Shown here: piece after piece, positions 1-11,089 of the stretch
How positions within the stretch are numbered: position 1 is the first letter of the stretch
How the letters are laid out: each line of letters starts with the position of its first letter
Source of the DNA: Dendrobium chrysotoxum
Taxonomy: Eukaryota; Streptophyta; Magnoliopsida; Asparagales; Orchidaceae
Reading direction: 5' to 3'
Length of the DNA: 64,000 nucleotides
Assembly: GCA_019925795.1 (NCBI GenBank)
Contig: CM034301.1
Span: 46,215,783 to 46,279,782 of the forward strand
The notes under the pieces: model-generated
Told to the model about the DNA's origin: nothing
Databases searched by the model: none
What the model saw: the letters and a program-made list of their open reading frames with translations, nothing else
Position numbers and translations under genes: made by a program

Positions 1-279
1 GGTACAATCGTCAAACTGAAATAAAATAAACTAATACATGAAATATATCAAAAATAAAAACTCCTAATCGTAGTCGTCGATCTACGATGCCTCTGGTGAT
101 AGATGTTCCGGAATCTCCTGTTGATGTCCTCATCATTCTCCCCGGGTGGGATAATACTCGACCCTATCGAGTAGGCGTCAAAAGTGCCTTCATACAGCTC
201 TAGAAGGTCAGGATCCAACTTTGAAGCTCAATACGATCAATCCACGTATTATCCGTCTCCGGTTTCCCTTTCCATTGAA

Positions 280-846
280 CTAAATACCTTTGGCGGCCCC
301 CCCTTCTTTGGTGGAAATGATTTCATCATTAAGTATTGATTCGATCTTTTTCGCATTGGGTAAAGTATGGATATTTGGGAGTGGAGGTAGGCTAGGGTTC
401 TCACCACGTATGGTCTCACAAGGCTCATTATTTAGTGGATTTATGGGGTTAAACTTTGGTCCCTCAAATGCTACAAGATCTTCAATGTTAAATATAGGAT
501 TTATGTTAAGACCTTCAGGTAGGTCTAGCACATAAGCATTATCATTTATTTTTGAAATTATTTTGAAAGGTCCTAGGCTTCTAGCATGTAACTCTTTAAC
601 GATCCCTTGTGGGAATCGTTCTGGACGAATCCGAACCATTACAAAGTCTCCAACCTTAAATTCTTTTAATCTTCTCTTGAGATCCGCATTAAGTTTATAA
701 TTAGCATTGCTTTGTTCAATTTTTTTATGAATTTTTTTATGCAATTTCTGGAGATGTGATGCAAATGCAGATGCAGACTCAGATGCTCTAGACTGAGGAC
801 ACATAAGGATCAAATCTATAGGTTGTCTAGTTTGGTACCCGTACAC
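280..846 (-). pseudogene. gypsy integrase C-terminal region leading to chromodomain
   Basis: The 188-codon open stretch carries the KVGDFVMVRIRPERFPQGIVKELHARS... segment and the SLGPFKIISKI..NAYVLDLP motif of the gypsy integrase C-terminus, then FNIEDLVAFEG. One frame away, just below 290, the sequence continues RYLVQWKGKPETDNTWIDR, a chromodomain-like Y-L-V-x-W-K-G core, and then LDPDLLELYEGTF. Two frameshifts separate these pieces. The tail may have served as a chromatin-targeting module in the live element. Confidence 0.8.
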
Positions 847-924
847 AATTTCTGCGGGGCTTAGACCTGTGGTTCGATTAACAGAGTTGTTATAGGCAAA
901 TTCAACTATAGGAAGTTTGAAATC

Positions 925-1500
925 TCAATCTCGAATATTTTCTCCTACTAAAGTTCTTAAAAGGTTGCCTAAACTCCTATTGATGACTTTGGTTTGTCCG
1001 TTCGTTTGAGGATGGAAAGCTGTTGAGAATTGAAGTTTGGTGCTCATCTTATGCCATAAAGTCTTCCAAAAATTGCTAGTAAACTTGACATCCCGATCAA
1101 ACACTATGGTTTTGGGTAATCCATGTAATCTGACAACTTCCTCAAAATAAATCTTTGCAACTCGAGAAGCATAAAAAAACTTAGACATAGAAGGAAATGG
1201 GCCATCTTAAAAAATTTATCGACTATCACACAAATGGAATCATGTTTCCTAAAAGTCTTTGATAGTCCCAGGACAAAATCCATACTTATGTCCTATCAGG
1301 GGCAATTAGGTAAGGGGAGAGGGGTGTAGAGTCCTGTGTTTTGCTTACGTTGTTTAGCAAGCTGACACGTGTGACATCTTCTAACCAATTTACTAACGTC
1401 CCTCTTAAGGCTAGGCAAGAAAAAACGATGTTCCACTGAAGCAATGGTTTTAGATTAACTAAAGTGTCCAGCTAAACCTCCAGCGTGTAATTCCCAAATG
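925..1500 (-). pseudogene. gypsy integrase core, catalytic Glu replaced
   Basis: Reading across frames gives the HHCC zinc region (CHTCQLAKQ near 1360), then the DDE core: DRDVKFTSNFWKTL and FHPQTNGQTKVINRSLGNLLR. In functional Ty3/gypsy integrases the last motif reads GQTEVVNR, so the catalytic glutamate is lysine here. A stop follows NIRD at ~925, and the element continues in another frame toward 846. The copy cannot integrate autonomously. Confidence 0.8.
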
Positions 1501-1724
1501 AGAAATTCTCATAGAGATGTGTTGGGAATGCAAAGCTTTTGGGTTTTGAATAAATAACCATCATTCAAAAAGAAATCATGGATTATACATTCACTTCCAG
1601 TAGTTAGCAGTAAATAAGTATCCTTAAAGTCAGGGCAATCTTTATAATCTTCTTTAATGTGTTCAAATCCAATTACTTCAGCCCTCATCTCACGAGTAAC
1701 CATCATCCGACGACTTAATGCATC

Positions 1725-2099
1725 AGCTACTTTATTCTCGGATCCTGCTTTGTGTTTAATCGTATAAGTATACTCTTGCAGGAATTCAACCCAAGGGCCA
1801 TGTCGGGCATTGAGTTTCTTTTAGGAGTTGATGTATCGCAAAGCCTCGTGATCGAAGAATATAACAAACTCTTGCGGGAGCAGGTAGTGTCTCCAATACT
1901 TAAGGGATTGAATGATGGCATAGAATTCCTTGTCATAGGTGGAGTATCGTTGTCTAATGTCATTCAGTTTTTCGCTAAAGTAAGCGACAGGGTGTCCTTC
2001 TTGAGATAGGACTCCACCAATACCAATGCTTGAAGCGTCGCAAGTTACTTCAAAGACTTTAGAAAAGTCGGGTAATTGCATAACCAGGGCTTCCACCAT
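1725..2099 (-). pseudogene. gypsy RNase H fragment
   Basis: The translation holds the RNase H core: CDASSIGIGGVLSQEGHPVAYFSEKL, then YSTYDKEFYAI and FDHEALRYINS, followed after an in-frame stop near 1820 by KLNARH..WVEFLQEY and NKVADALSRR. The D of CDAS, the E of DKEF and the D of DHEAL are the expected catalytic acids. It joins a spacer region (1509-1725) that leads into integrase. Confidence 0.85.
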
Positions 2100-2295
2100 T
2101 CTCCTCTTGATTTCTTCGAATGCTTTAGTGGCAGAAATGGTCCATTAAAAATCTCCTTTTTAGGCAATCCGTTATAGGGGTCACGATAGTGCTAAAATTT
2201 CTAATAAACCTCCAATAGAATGTGGCCAATCTATGAAAACTCTGAATGTCTCTGATATTCTTTGGTTCAGGCCACTCGTTAATTGCTCGCACTTT

Positions 2296-2510
2296 CTAAG
2301 GGTCAGCTGATATGCCTTGGGAGGTTATGATAAATTCGAAAAAAGTTACATTATTAGTGAGGAACATACACTTCTTAGGATTAGCATACAGTTGTTCTTT
2401 CCTCAAAACCTCACATACTTGTCTTAACTGAGTTAAGTGTTGTTTCACCGATTTACTATAGATCAATATATCGTCAAAGTAAACAACCACAAATTTTCAA
2501 TAAGAATTAA
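2296..2510 (-). pseudogene. gypsy reverse transcriptase fragment
   Basis: This encodes the catalytic stretch VVYFDDILIYS followed by the thumb-side sequence ending ISADP. YFDD is the Ty3/gypsy form of the RT active site. Upstream (above ~2510) the expected finger and palm sequence cannot be recognised, so the domain is cut just before its catalytic motif. Between 2100 and 2295 the connection region (FYWRFIRNFSTI...PITDCLK) can still be read in other frames, which shows frameshifts. Confidence 0.85.
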
Positions 2511-4087
2511 ACAATTATATAACCTTGAAACCAATTAAGATATTTGTCTTACGTTCACATTAGGCCTTCAAAGTCCTTTTTAAATAAAATTCACTAAAAA
2601 ATGCAGACTCTTAAACTCAATGCTCATATAAATAACAATTCACAAAATTAATAATTAAACAAAATCTTCTATTGGCAAGCAAATGGAGTTGATAAGATTT
2701 GAATAACAAAGTAAAATTATCAAAAAAGAAACTCAATAATGACAAAGTTGATAGAAAATTTCAACCGAAGGAGATTATATGACCTTTCAAAAATTCCTCT
2801 AAATTTCAAAGTTAATAACTCGGGACTCAAATTTCAATAAGAATTCAAATTTTAATGTCTATCAAAATTTAAATATTTAAAGTAGAATCTATCTCCTATA
2901 CTTATAGCAAAATACATCCACCCTCCACAAATGTTTGGTGAGGACGACAAATTCAAGTATAACATCAACTCGTAAAGAGCGAATGTCCAGTCAAGAATAT
3001 CATTAAGATTTATTATAAAATAATCTCCAGCTAGTAATGATGTTACATGTGTCCTCTAAGCAGTGGTTTTGCCCGATATGACATCATTATATTACAGTTG
3101 TGATTGGAGCTCTCTAAACGCGTAGTCTTGTCACAGATAGGCACTATTATATTACGGTCAAAGCCAGAGCTCGTATGTTTCCTAATGGTTAACATCTTTG
3201 AGTAATGAATCATAGAGTATACTTGAACTTGATAGAGTGCAAAACTCTCTGTTCGTTAAGATTGACTTGAATTTATCCCATAAACAAACATTCATCTCAG
3301 GTTACAAGGTACCCTTGGCTACCGATAAAAATCTTTTGGTCAAGTTCAGTTGACTTCCTCCTCTAATTAAGTAGACTAGGGACCACGACAATCGAGATGA
3401 GGAACCATGAGATCTTGATCTGGTTCTTCAATATTCCTTCCATAATCGGCTTTAAGTACAAGGTGATTAATTTTAAAATCCTAAACATCAAACCCGCTAC
3501 TACTATACACTATAAACTTATTGTCTATCTAATTACTAGCCTTAATTGAAAAACTTGAACTCAGATCTAAAAGTCCTCGCAAATATGAGGATAAAATATC
3601 TAGGCAGTGTCGTATCTCTAATCTAATCTGCCTTATGAAAATTTGACCCAGAACTTATTCCGTTAAAACTCTCTCGAACGCACTGAGAGGTCAAGATGCA
3701 AAATTTTAAGAGCTCACATCTATAGAATTCTTATCTTTAGTAGTTGATTGATTCCCTAAAATGGATGAGATCACATATCAACATCAAAAAGAAAATTACA
3801 TCCTAAATAGTAAAAAATTATTATGAACCTATGAAAACTCCTGAATAGGCGCTAATTAAAATGGAACCAAACATTTAAACCCATCCATAGAGACTGCAAA
3901 ACTATAGGGGTCACGCTGCATGAATTCCACAATAAATATAGACATTATAAAAGTTAAATGAAGGAAACTGCTCGCAAAAAACATACAAAAGAAAATGAAG
4001 GAATTGGATAAGTACCAACCAAAGCCCTACAGAGGAAGCCACCACTATAACCCCTAATCTAAAATCCCACATCATCACAAGCTTGAA
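2511..4087. other. no gene recognised; probable repeat DNA
   Basis: I see no coding signal here. Two related ~35-bp stretches lie ~65 bp apart (near 3084 and 3145, both containing ATTATATTACGG/AGT-like cores and ending in GAGCTC), which suggests old repeat DNA, possibly LTR sequence. It separates the gypsy remnant from the hAT-type element. Confidence 0.4.
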
Positions 4088-4095
4088 CTCCGCAT

Positions 4096-4649
4096 AGGGG
4101 TGCAACCGAGTCAAACCGAATGGCGAGCTGGCTCGATCTCGATTCGGTAACAGGCTTGACGAGTCAAGCTTATCGAGCTCGTGAGTCAAGCTCGACAACT
4201 TATCGAGCTCGAACAGCCCTCCGCTCAACTCGTGAGCTCGTCGAGCAGCTCGCAAAACGTGTTGTCGGCGGGAAAATGAAATTGCGTATGCAGGAAAATG
4301 AAATGCAACGGACTAACGCTAGCCGGATGTTGGCAGGAAAATGAAATCGCGACGAACTGACGCTGGTCGGACGCTTGCGACGGACTGACGCTGGCGAAGA
4401 CGACTGTTGCTGGCCAGATGCTGGCGACGACAATGACTGACGTTGGCGAAGACGACGCAAACGCTGGAGATGACGGGGACGCTGATGATTGACGCTGGCA
4501 AGATGGACGGACACGGATGAGCAGTTCGACAAGCTCTTTTTCCCCTGTCGAGTCGAGCTCGAGCTCAAGCTCGAGCTCAGTATTTGACAGTCGAGCTCGA
4601 CTTGAACACCCCCCGATTCGAGCTCGACTCGACTCGTTTGCACCCCTAG
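4096..4649. mobile_element. hAT-type non-autonomous element with 8-bp target duplication
   Basis: The element starts AGGGGTGCAA and ends TTGCACCCCTAG, terminal inverted repeats of the hAT MITE style. It is flanked by the direct repeat CTCCGCAT at 4088-4095 and 4650-4657, the 8-bp duplication typical of hAT transposition. Sub-terminal arms are rich in GAGCTCGA-type palindromes on both sides. The interior (about 4255-4510) is a degenerate minisatellite around GACTGACGCTGGCGAAGACG. It is ~554 bp long with no transposase. Open frames across it are by-products of the repeats. Confidence 0.88.
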
Positions 4650-5260
4650 CTCCGCATGTGCTCTACTGCATAATTAGAATACTAAGGCAACCAAAGCATG
4701 TGCTTGCTCAAGCTCAATTCTTTTTATAACCTTACCTCCTCAATTAGTATGCTTGTAGCTTTTGATATTGTGAAGTTTAACAAGAATGAAATTCGCTTGC
4801 ATTGACTGAACAGGTAAAGAACTGAGCTGAACAATGCCCAAGTTCACTCAAGCATGACTTTTTACACCCTTACCCTATAGAATTGAGCTTTCATGTCTTC
4901 ATATGTAGGGCACAGCTTTATCCCTTTTTCCACTAAATTCAGCTTTAGAACTTTGCAAGCAGAAAAAGATAATTTGCATAATTTAGTAAGTATTCTTTTT
5001 TTCATTATTGTGGAGAACTACAATCTAGGAAGATTTGTTTCATAAGGCCTGAGGGTACTATGATCACTTGCTGGGAATACAAAATTCTTTCCAATAGTTA
5101 CAAAGAAAATCTAGATGCCAAATTTTTTTCCTAGGAGCTCTATAACATAAAAAAAAAACCCTAAGAAAGTGGTGTTCTCATCAATGAATTAGTGGAAAAA
5201 AAGCAGAATTATCATAAAAAAGTTAGATTGTTATCTGCAAATTAAATATTTCTATCTTAC

Positions 5261-8243
5261 CTGAGCCGTGGTTAGCTCCCGTTTCCTGAAAAGAAGTGAT
5301 GCGAGATTCCCAGCTAACTTTTTCATCATCAGAATCCCAATGACCTCCAACAGTAGGAATCCAGAAATTGGGCTCTTCAGAATCACTGCTTCTGCTGTCT
5401 GCCGCAGGTTCCCTAGGCATAAAAGCTTTGGCTCTCTGACAGTAAAGAGGATATGAATTTAAGTTTGACTTCTTTCTTGACTTCTTCACATCCTTCTCAA
5501 CCTTTTCTGGTGATTGCCGCATTTTTACTTCATCTATTTACAGTGCACATGCAAGACATATAGGATTCATATCTTCTAAATTCAAATGAAAGACTACAAA
5601 AGGGATCCCCTTCTTCTGATAGCCAAGAAAAAACAATTATGTGTTTATAAATCTATTATGTACAAAGGAGACATTAAGTGCGCATTTTATATGCAACATA
5701 CTAAAAGAAAATCAATCAAAATATAAATGGGGGCACAACTTGGTTGATTGAATTCTTGATGTATGCGTCTAAGAGGGCATTTGCCGATGTGGACAACTCT
5801 CACATGGGGTGGGGGGTGGAGGGTATTGTTATGGCTTGAGAGAATATTGGATTTAATCCCATATTGAATAGGTAAAAAAAATATATGTTGGTGTAGAAAT
5901 ATAAAGTGTTTGGCTTCACTCAATGCTTAAGCTTTTTGATTGAAAATGAGTTTAACCCTATCTAGTCCAACTTGTTTTACATTTGATCCACACTCCACAA
6001 CTTTGGAATGAATCAAAATTTAATGAGTTGGCATTATTGTCGTTCTAGTATCAATTTTGTATTTCCCTAAATTGGTCTCAGATCTTGCCTTGATGACTTA
6101 TGTATTGACCAAGTACATAAAAGGCACATGAGTCAGTTCAAAACCTTTCGATCCATAATCTTAAAGGTGTCTACCTTAACACTCTAAGAGTGGTTGTAAT
6201 TACAAAAGTTTGAATTTGGACGACAATTTAGAAGAGACAATCAAATCTTCCTGACTTATAAGAAATGTGCAATTATTAGTATAATAATCTATTAAAACTG
6301 GAAAGAAAAAGTACTTTGAACTTCTAAGGCTTCGTTTGGTTATTTGGTACTTTTATAAAAAGTAGTTTTAAGAAACATCGGTTCAGAGAAAGGAGTTTTC
6401 TAACGGAGAAGCATATATAAAAAGTTTTTTCAAAACAGCAGAAAAATGAAAAGAATGGTGTTATTGGGAATGAGGTTTGACGAACCAAACAGTAAAGAAA
6501 AATAAATTTTACCGTTTTAAAAAGGAATAAGCACAAAAAACGTCCAATCAAACTAGGCCTAAGTTCTAATAGAAAAAACAAAAAATAAAGGCAAATTAAG
6601 GAAACTGAGCAATAAGCCTTGATTAATTCCAACTCTTCATTAAAGACAATATGATTCATGTTAGGATGGCCTTTGGCTCTTTGCATAATAATGTTCAAAA
6701 GGAAGATGTTCCTTGGGTCGTACACCACTTGATCGCATCAAGATTTGTACCAACTAATCGATCAACACTGAGGCGTTCATCTCATTGACACTAACCTTGT
6801 GATTATGATATAAATAAGATCATCCAATTCAAATCACCATCAACACTATCTCAGAGCCATCAATATAGATCCAAATCCAATTTAAATCTCCATTATGACT
6901 AATCATACGTCCTCTAGACTCCATATATCTCTTCGTTATCAATAGAGACATAATGATACAACATGGATCTCAAGAATGACGTGGCTCAATTGGAGGTCGT
7001 AAGGGATATTTTAACCTAGCACAAATGTCAATGGCAACATGGTTTAGCGGTCCACCATACACTTCATAATGCTCTTTATCCAAAACGGCAATACATACAC
7101 GCAAAAGGGATTGGTGAAAAGGTTCTCCCAAACTTTAAAAAAAAAAGGCTCTCCGACTCCTCTCTCTATTATTTCTAAGAGAAAATTCTACTGAATTGGT
7201 TTCAGCTAGTATTCAATTTCAAGCCTAGTTAATAACTTAAGCATCATATTGACTAACCACAGATTATCCAATGATGGAAGGCATAAAAGAAAAAAGAAAA
7301 AAAATATTGACTAACCGCAGACAAAATTTTCAGGTCAACTCGTCGACCTTTTATTTTAATCGATTGCATTTGGGGTGTGGTATTGAACTAAAACAATAAG
7401 CCTACCCAAATTCAACCAATTTAGAAAACTATTTTTGCATCAATTATTGGTAAAACCAAATATCTTAGTTAATCAGAAGGAAGATTGCCCTTCTAGTTCC
7501 CACAATATTTGATCACATCAACATTCATGACAACTTATTGATCAACCTTGAGAAGCATATCTAATTAACACTAATGTTGTGGTTCTGTTCTAATATAAAT
7601 ATAACCATTTGATTTAAATCACCATCAGTATTATCTCAGACCCATCACCATCAACATAGATCCAACCCTAGTTTAAATCTATGATATGACATGCTCTCTC
7701 TTCTAAAGGAAAACTTACTAAATTGGTTTCAGCTTTTATTCACATTCAAGACCAGTTAATAACTTGAGCGTCAGATGGTCTCACCGCAGACAAAATTCTA
7801 GGGTTGGCATGTTAAATTTTTATTTAGGTAATTGTATGCAGGACATGGTATCGAACCAAACACAATTTGTTTTCCCAAACTCAATCAATATAGAAAACTG
7901 TTTCCGCATCAAATAATTGGTAAAACTAAATACCTTGGTTAGTGGATTATAAAACAGAGCTAATGCACTTTCCCATGGCAATCAAAGTGTATATTCCAAA
8001 TATCTAGATCCAGATTACCCACGAATGAAGAGAGTGAATGCCAAGAAGTTTATACTTTACATTACCAAGTTTCTTCAGAAACCGTTTTCCGTTGATATGC
8101 TTCCAAATATGCTCCTCCGACTTATTGATCGTATCCCCCGTTAAACTGCACAAGAGTTTCGACCTACATAGCAAACAAACCCTCATAAAAATACTGAATA
8201 TAGTACACAACGGATATATAGAAAAATTGAGAGAGGTTGTGTA

Positions 8244-8274
<31 letters not shown>

Positions 8275-8546
8275 AGAAAGAGAGAGAGAGAGAGAGAGAG
8301 AGTTTGATACTTGGACAGCGAGTGGGGAAGAAAAGTATGTAGAGGGGGCTGCTTCCTGGAGAGAGCGACGTCGATGAGGGCGAGGCTGCAGGATTTGGCC
8401 TGGGCGTAGGAGTCCATGTCCTTAGCCGGGAACTCGTGCCTTGTCTCCTTGCATCTCAATCGACCGTTCCCGATATCAATGAAGGTCGGCGATCCCAATG
8501 GCAAACAAACCCCGGCAGCGGAGGTTTCTGCTCTATCCACTTCCAT
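5261..8546 (-). CDS. SURF2: SURF2 (surfeit locus protein 2)-like gene, three exons found
   Basis: Exon 1 is 8311-8546 (ATG at 8546; MEVDRAETSAAG..., then GSPTFIDIGNGRLRCKETRHE), donor GTATCA. Exon 2 is 8066-8163 (SKLLCSLTGDTINKSEEHIWKHINGKRFLKKL), acceptor TATGTAG, donor GTAATG. Exon 3 is 5261-5533 after acceptor AAATAG; it joins in phase (G|AT) and holds the acidic segment with EEPNFWIPTVGGHWDSDD. The two-part N-terminal domain and the FWxPxVGxxWD motif are hallmarks of the plant SURF2 family, whose function is poorly known. Exon 3 ends at a strong donor (CAG|GTAAGA), but the usual basic C-terminal exon is not found in the window, so the model is incomplete at 3'. If intron 3 is retained the frame stops at 5223. 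Intron 1 is 147 nt; intron 2 is ~2.5 kb and filled with repeats. Confidence 0.82.
6328..6559. mobile_element. Tourist-like MITE in SURF2 intron 2
   Basis: The ends GGCTTCGTTTGGTT and its partner AATCAAACTAGGCC form imperfect terminal inverted repeats, flanked by TAA at 6325-6327 and 6560-6562, the 3-bp target typical of PIF/Harbinger elements. It is 232 bp with no coding capacity. Confidence 0.75.
6711..7945. repeat. diverged direct duplication in SURF2 intron 2
   Basis: Segments ~6711-7477 and ~7497-7945 are collinear: both run through GATC(G/A)CATCAA, ATCACCATCA..TATCTCAGA, GAATTGGTTTCAGC-like, GCAGACAAAATT and ATTGGTAAAACxAAATA in the same order. The first copy has roughly 270 bp extra in the middle (about 6900-7150). 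This looks like an old tandem segmental duplication or two adjacent copies of a repeat. Confidence 0.65.
8246..8302. repeat. G29 homopolymer plus (GA)n in SURF2 intron 1
   Basis: A run of 29 G at 8246-8274 is followed by a GA microsatellite to ~8302. On the gene's sense strand this is (CT)n then C29, starting only a few bases after the intron 1 donor at 8310. Confidence 0.95.
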
Positions 8547-8583
8547 GGCTTCAATCCTCCAAATGATGCTGGCTTTATTTTTA

Positions 8584-8591
8584 TTTATATA
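8584..8591 (-). promoter_or_regulatory. putative TATA box of the SURF2-like gene
   Basis: On the minus strand TATATAAA lies 38-45 nt upstream of the ATG at 8546. If it is used, the 5' leader would be very short. This rests on position and sequence only. Confidence 0.35.
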
Positions 8592-8749
8592 AATAGGAGC
8601 ATATTTTGGCCTGCATAATTGTGAAGGGGGCGTTTTGGATCCCTTTTGTTTTGCTCTTGGCCCTTTTTTTTTTAATTTATATTTAAACATAAAATAAAAT
8701 ATATTAATATATTAAAATATGTTCTTTTTATAAGTTATTGGTGTAGCAA

Positions 8750-9341
8750 CATTGGCTTAATTGAAATGATTCGAATTAATTATTATAAAGAGTATTATTT
8801 CCTATAAATTGAGAGGATATTAATACTTTGAAATGAACACAAATCATAGAATACATCTCTTATAGTGATGGTATGATGAGTATTGAGGTATTAGATTTAT
8901 TATTAAATGATTGTGTGCTATCATCAAAGTAAGAAGATCAATTATTTAGGAAAGAGTGTTGGATGTTAGATGTCGGTGATTGACAGACATCAAATTTAAT
9001 TCACTGACATGAATTTAATGACAATTGCCAACGAACGCTAAGTCCAATTGGTGGGTTGTCAACTTGGTTCTATTGATAGAAGGCGAAATTGATTACCCAA
9101 GAAGGCGAGCGTCAAACATCAATGGCTAATAGAGTTCATTACTCCAACAACAATCCTTTAAAAAATTAAGCAATGATCGAAGAGGAATATCAATATTCAT
9201 GCAATGAGTGACAATTGATGGTCGACCCAATCATTTTTTTAATAGAATGGGAAACTAAGCAACTACAAAGACAAGCATCAAATATTGGTGGCTAACTTAC
9301 ATTGCACGTCAATCCATAATAGATGTTGAACGACAGTTGAC
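8750..9341. repeat. dispersed repeat 'X', left part
   Basis: Sequence with recurring words such as TGTTAGATGTCGGTG, CAAACATCAATGG and GACAATTGATGG resembles 19301-19620 and 37300-37960. It is the pre-insertion target of the half-LINE that follows: the 17-bp duplication at 9342-9358 recurs at 19284-19300, where the repeat resumes. There is no coding capacity. Confidence 0.45.
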
Positions 9342-9358
9342 GAGGATTGATGAAGGTT

Positions 9359-9737
9359 ATAGCTGTTGGATCAATGTGATATTAATAAGGTGATGGTTGT
9401 TGGATCCTCTGAGTTGGGTATTACATCTGAAACTTCTCCTTTAACTGTTTTTGATTCGCCATTGGATGCACTCAAGCCTACTCAATTTGTTGATGTACTG
9501 GTCTCTCTAATTTCAAATGATGCGTTGAAAGCTCATGTGGCTAGCAAGTTTATAAACTCCTCTATTAATCATTCTGATTGGATGGATGCATCCTCTAATA
9601 GTGGGGGAGGAATGGGGGATATTTTAGATGATACGCCTGATGAGTTTCATTAATTATATAGTTTGCAGGTGGGTCATATTGTTGATAAAGTTGTCTCCCT
9701 TAGTGCTGGCAGGCGTCATAGAAGAAAATCCAAATAA
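9359..9737 (+). pseudogene. C-terminal part of half-LINE ORF1 (copy D)
   Basis: The reading frame gives VDVLVSLISNDALKAHVASK, then HSDWMDASS, DEFH, an in-frame TAA, and LYSLQVGHIV...SAGRRHRRKSK, with a final stop at 9735-9737. The segments align with the same order in copies A, B and C: a LIS-N-ALKAH helix, a W(L/M)D motif, an acidic stretch, a (Y)xLxV motif and a basic tail. The N-terminal DUF4283-like and zinc-knuckle parts are absent because the copy is 5'-truncated. Confidence 0.75.
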
Positions 9738-11089
9738 AAATGCTTCGGGTTTTTTCTTCTGGTTGGTTGCTGCTATTTGCGGAAGGTGTTGAGTATTAGT
9801 TTCCCTTTTTGGTTGTTTGGTGTTTCGATTGGCTTTTGTTGGTGTGGATTGTGGTGTTGGGGGTTTATATGGCCAGGGTAATGATGAGGTAGTTTTCTGC
9901 TCTCCATCCTGACAGCTTGGCTTGTTGGCAACCACTGGAGGTATGTAATTATAGTCTGCTTGGTGGCCTTTGTAATAACACATATTTTAACTTAGGCAAA
10001 TTTTTATTTTCTAGAGTCAATATAACTCCAAATCATAAATCGTCTTTGCCATAGTGCTGTTATTATAGTATTTTACTTGCACGAATTTTTTCTAATTTTT
10101 GGGCGCTGATGAAATTCCTTAAAAAATTGGCACCTATCAAGACAATTAGAGATTTTTAAACTGTCAGGTGTCAGTTTTGCAAACCGATTTCACCAATATT
10201 TTTAAATAAAATAAACTTTTTAAGAATATTTTTCCATAATTTTTTAAATCCTAAAAAGATTTATTTGAATTTTATACTAAAGAATTAATTAAATTAAATA
10301 TTATATTAATATTATATATTATTTTATTATAAAATATCTTAAGGCATTATAAAATTTTCTTTATTCTTTTTCTATTCTCCAAACGACATGACAAAGATGT
10401 TTTAGAGGATTTTGAGAGAAATGCGAGAAGAGAGAGAAAGAAAAAGCTTGGATTTGGAGGCCGCGGAGCGATTTTTGTCCATCAAGCCTGTTGAAAAATT
10501 TACTCGTCTCGCTGTAAGGACCTTTACTCAATTTCTAATTTCAAAGATTTTGTATTTTTGTCAAATTTGTATTTCCATTATTGAAAAATGTGAATAACTT
10601 TGTATTGATAAAATTTTCTCCACGTAACTTTTTGTATGTTATAGAGATCAAGATTATGAACATTTTGAGTATTTATTTAAGATTTTTCACAAGATGATTT
10701 TGAAAATATATTAATTTTTGTTTACTTGAAAATTTATTTTGATGCCTAAAAATAGTGATTTAGTTCAACAAAAGCTTCAGAATATTATTTTATATAATAT
10801 TTAGTAATTTGGTCAAGTTCTGAAAATATAATTTTTTTCTCAGCATGATTTTTTGTTGTCTACCATTAGTATATTTTGGCATTTTCTAAATTATGCTCAA
10901 TTATACTTTATTTGTTATAATATATAATAAATGAATATGGATATATGCTTGAGTAATAGCTGGTCTATATTACTACTATAATATTGTGATAATAATGCAT
11001 GTGTCTTGTAAAAGATAAATAAAGACTAGTTGACCCGTTGGTTGGAGACTAATTGACCTGTACATGTTGACCTCATTTTTGTATGAGGC

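Larger units (their letters stand above)
44..2510 (-). mobile_element. Ty3/gypsy (chromovirus-like) retrotransposon remnant
   Basis: On the minus strand the order is reverse transcriptase (YFDD box, ~2440-2490), RNase H (1725-2099), integrase (~925-1500), integrase C-terminal region (280-846) and a chromodomain-like tail (~44-290), the pol order of chromoviruses. Homology is continuous but spread over several frames with in-frame stops, so no full polyprotein can be made. RT homology stops abruptly near 2510, so gag, protease and the RT N-terminus are missing. The polyprotein tail ends near 44, so the 3' LTR, if present, lies left of the window. No LTR or target duplication is visible. Assignment to Ty3/gypsy is confident; the clade is inferred from the chromodomain-like tail and the terminal sequence style. 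Confidence 0.9.

Noticed and set aside
4120..4729. Overlapping Ser/Arg-rich ORFs on both strands
   Set aside because: They are by-products of GAGCTCGA palindromes and the minisatellite inside the hAT-type element.
8004..8690. A single 228-codon ORF including a run of nine prolines
   Set aside because: The proline and Leu-Ser runs are the translated C29/(CT)n of intron 1; splicing at 8310/8164 restores the SURF2 sequence, so the unspliced ORF is not the protein.
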